64,000 bases of DNA, taken from positions 16,014,637 through 16,078,636 of the forward strand of contig CM026425.1 in NCBI GenBank assembly GCA_014871385.1, read 5' to 3'. Below, piece after piece: positions 62,774-64,000 of the stretch. The notes under the pieces were generated by a model. It did not search any database and was not told where the DNA came from. It saw nothing but the letters and a program-made list of their open reading frames with translations. The stretch is from Ceratodon purpureus (taxonomy: Eukaryota > Streptophyta > Bryopsida > Pseudoditrichales > Ditrichaceae). Position 1 is the stretch's first letter; each line of letters opens with the position of its first letter. A program made the position numbers and the translations under genes.

Positions 62774-64000
62774 ATGAAGGGAGCGCCGCCGTCGCCCACG
62801 GGCAGCGGCAGCTTGATGGCGAGCGGGAGTGGGAGCGGGAGCGGAGTGCACAGGCCCCGGCACCGGAAGCGCAGCAGCACTGATGAATCCAGGGTTAGTT
62901 GGCTGTTTTCTTCTGGGTTTGGGTTTGGGTTGTTTGGCCATTTCGGGTAAATGGACATTCGGAGATTTTTATTTGGGTGGCATCTGCTCGGGTGTTGGAG
63001 AGATTAAGAGAGAGCAGTTACGAAATGCTATGGGTTTGAGAAGGATTTGTTGCTGGATTAATTGCAGCGTAGTTTTGACCAACTTAGGGTTAAGGCTTAG
63101 ATTTAGGCTTGTGCATCAGATCTCTTTTTCTCGTCTCGGTAGAATTTTTTTCCAGATGCGCACAGAAGGAACGTGCACTATAGTTGTCTCCTGATTTTGT
63201 CATCTTATGCTCTGTTGTGAAGGCCCATGGCTGGTTTCGCATTCCAAGACCCGCATTGTCCATTCCTCTGATGATGAAGAAGGTAGCACTATTTCTTTTA
63301 ATCTGCATTTTAATTCTGTTAAAATACTTACAATTTGGTTTGGGTAATCTTGGTCCGTTCGTCATTGTGATTAGATGGTGGAGTTATAAAAAAATAAAAT
63401 TTAAATGTATTTCTCTAGGGTCTTTCGTCTTGTTTTGGTCATGGCATCCTTGGTGTGATGCATTGTGTTTGACAACTGGAACTTAGTGTGTGTTTGTGCG
63501 TGTGCACGTGTTTGTAATTTATCAAGCAGAACTCTCGCGACGATGGCAAGTCTAGTGTAACAACTGAGGAAGATGAGACTGCGAAAAAATATAGGAGCAT
63601 GTGGATAAGGACACTCTCGTCAATATGGATGATAGGTGGATTCATCTTGATAGTGTACATGGGTCATTTATATATATGGGCCATGATTGTAGTTATCCAA
63701 CTTTACATGGCTCAGGAGCTTTTCGCTCTTGCAAGGGCAGCGCAACGGGAAAAACAGATCCCTGGCTTCCGCTTACTTAATTGGTACGTATTCTTGTGTT
63801 GATGGTATTCTTGTCGTGAGATATCTCAGTCTCTTCCGTTATTAATTTTGTTGTCACTATCATAGCATAAATACTTGTGACCTTTTCCTCTAGTTTTATT
63901 ATTGTACCTAAACTTTAGTTAGCCCTCATTTTGACTACATGGGACTTTGGTCGATCCTTATTGCCTGTTGATGGATGTCTGTTCTTGGTCTCGTCGTGCT
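62774..64000 (+). CDS. CDP-diacylglycerol synthase (phosphatidate cytidylyltransferase), 5' part
   Basis: Three exons are in the window: 62774-62893, 63223-63282 and 63530-63783. The gene continues past the right edge; 63784-64000 is intron. The N terminus is Gly/Ser-rich with a basic motif ([14 protein letters not shown]), as in plant CDS1. Exon 3 gives [20 protein letters not shown], then [19 protein letters not shown] and [13 protein letters not shown]. These match the first membrane segments and linker of the eukaryotic CDS1/CDS2 family. The enzyme makes CDP-diacylglycerol from CTP and phosphatidate in the endoplasmic reticulum for phospholipid synthesis. The catalytic C-terminal signature lies outside the window. 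Exon 2 reads [16 protein letters not shown] in the only phase that joins both neighbours, though a serine- and acid-rich frame also looks natural; exon 2 is therefore less certain. Confidence 0.9.

Overview
This is nuclear DNA of a land plant, most probably a bryophyte and best matching a moss. The evidence is compact multi-exon genes with introns of roughly 60-300 bp, plant-type proteins (CYSTM, MKP1-type phosphatase, plant SSX2IP/Msd1-like protein, histone H2A, CDP-diacylglycerol synthase), and plant DNA transposons (CACTA/En-Spm, MITEs) plus an L1-type LINE. The species cannot be fixed from the sequence alone. There are no bacterial operons, CRISPR arrays or organelle genes. Exon joins below were chosen by GT/AG sites, reading phase and protein similarity, not by transcripts.

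Layout. 0.26-7.0 kb (-): a short alpha/beta-hydrolase-fold gene whose last intron is 5.6 kb because it holds a CACTA-type element (about 866-6081). The element encodes a reconstructed 721-residue TNP1-like protein (-) and a coiled-coil protein (+). 7.4-9.3 kb (-): a DUF72 family gene. 10.7-11.5 kb (+): a CYSTM stress-type small membrane protein. 13.1-14.0 kb (-): unassigned coding exons. 14.6-21.5 kb (-): an SSX2IP/Msd1 (ADIP)-like microtubule-anchoring protein with at least 17 exons. 23.1-24.8 kb: two nearly abutting inverted-repeat DNA transposons. 24.8-44 kb: a very AT-rich, gene-poor block with only three AT-biased, intron-poor genes: an MKP1-type dual-specificity phosphatase at 29.4 kb, an unrecognised 373-residue protein at 33.7 kb and a 284-residue protein at 41.3 kb. 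It also holds a non-autonomous CACTA-like element (36.5-37.7 kb) and a large foldback repeat (37.9-38.6 kb).

44.4-46.9 kb: a histone H2A gene whose upstream region is duplicated in inverted orientation about 1.6 kb away, enclosing a B3-domain relic. 48-56.3 kb: a transposon graveyard. It holds a degenerate gene split by an inverted-repeat insertion, a canonical CACTA end, an unnamed pseudogene with two amber stops, a CACTA DUF4216 relic with one stop, and a 5'-truncated L1-type LINE. 58.4-61.0 kb (+): a complete gene whose whole architecture matches RBM41, a U11/U12-65K-related protein of the minor spliceosome. 62.8 kb to the end (+): the 5' part of a CDP-diacylglycerol synthase gene.

The host genes are not functionally linked; they are ordinary neighbours separated by mobile DNA. 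The most interesting items are the CACTA element with a preserved transposase-like gene inside a host intron, the truncated hydrolase that stays open across that intron, the AT-rich block with its intact ORFs, the foldback locus, the RBM41 homologue, and the inverted duplication beside H2A.
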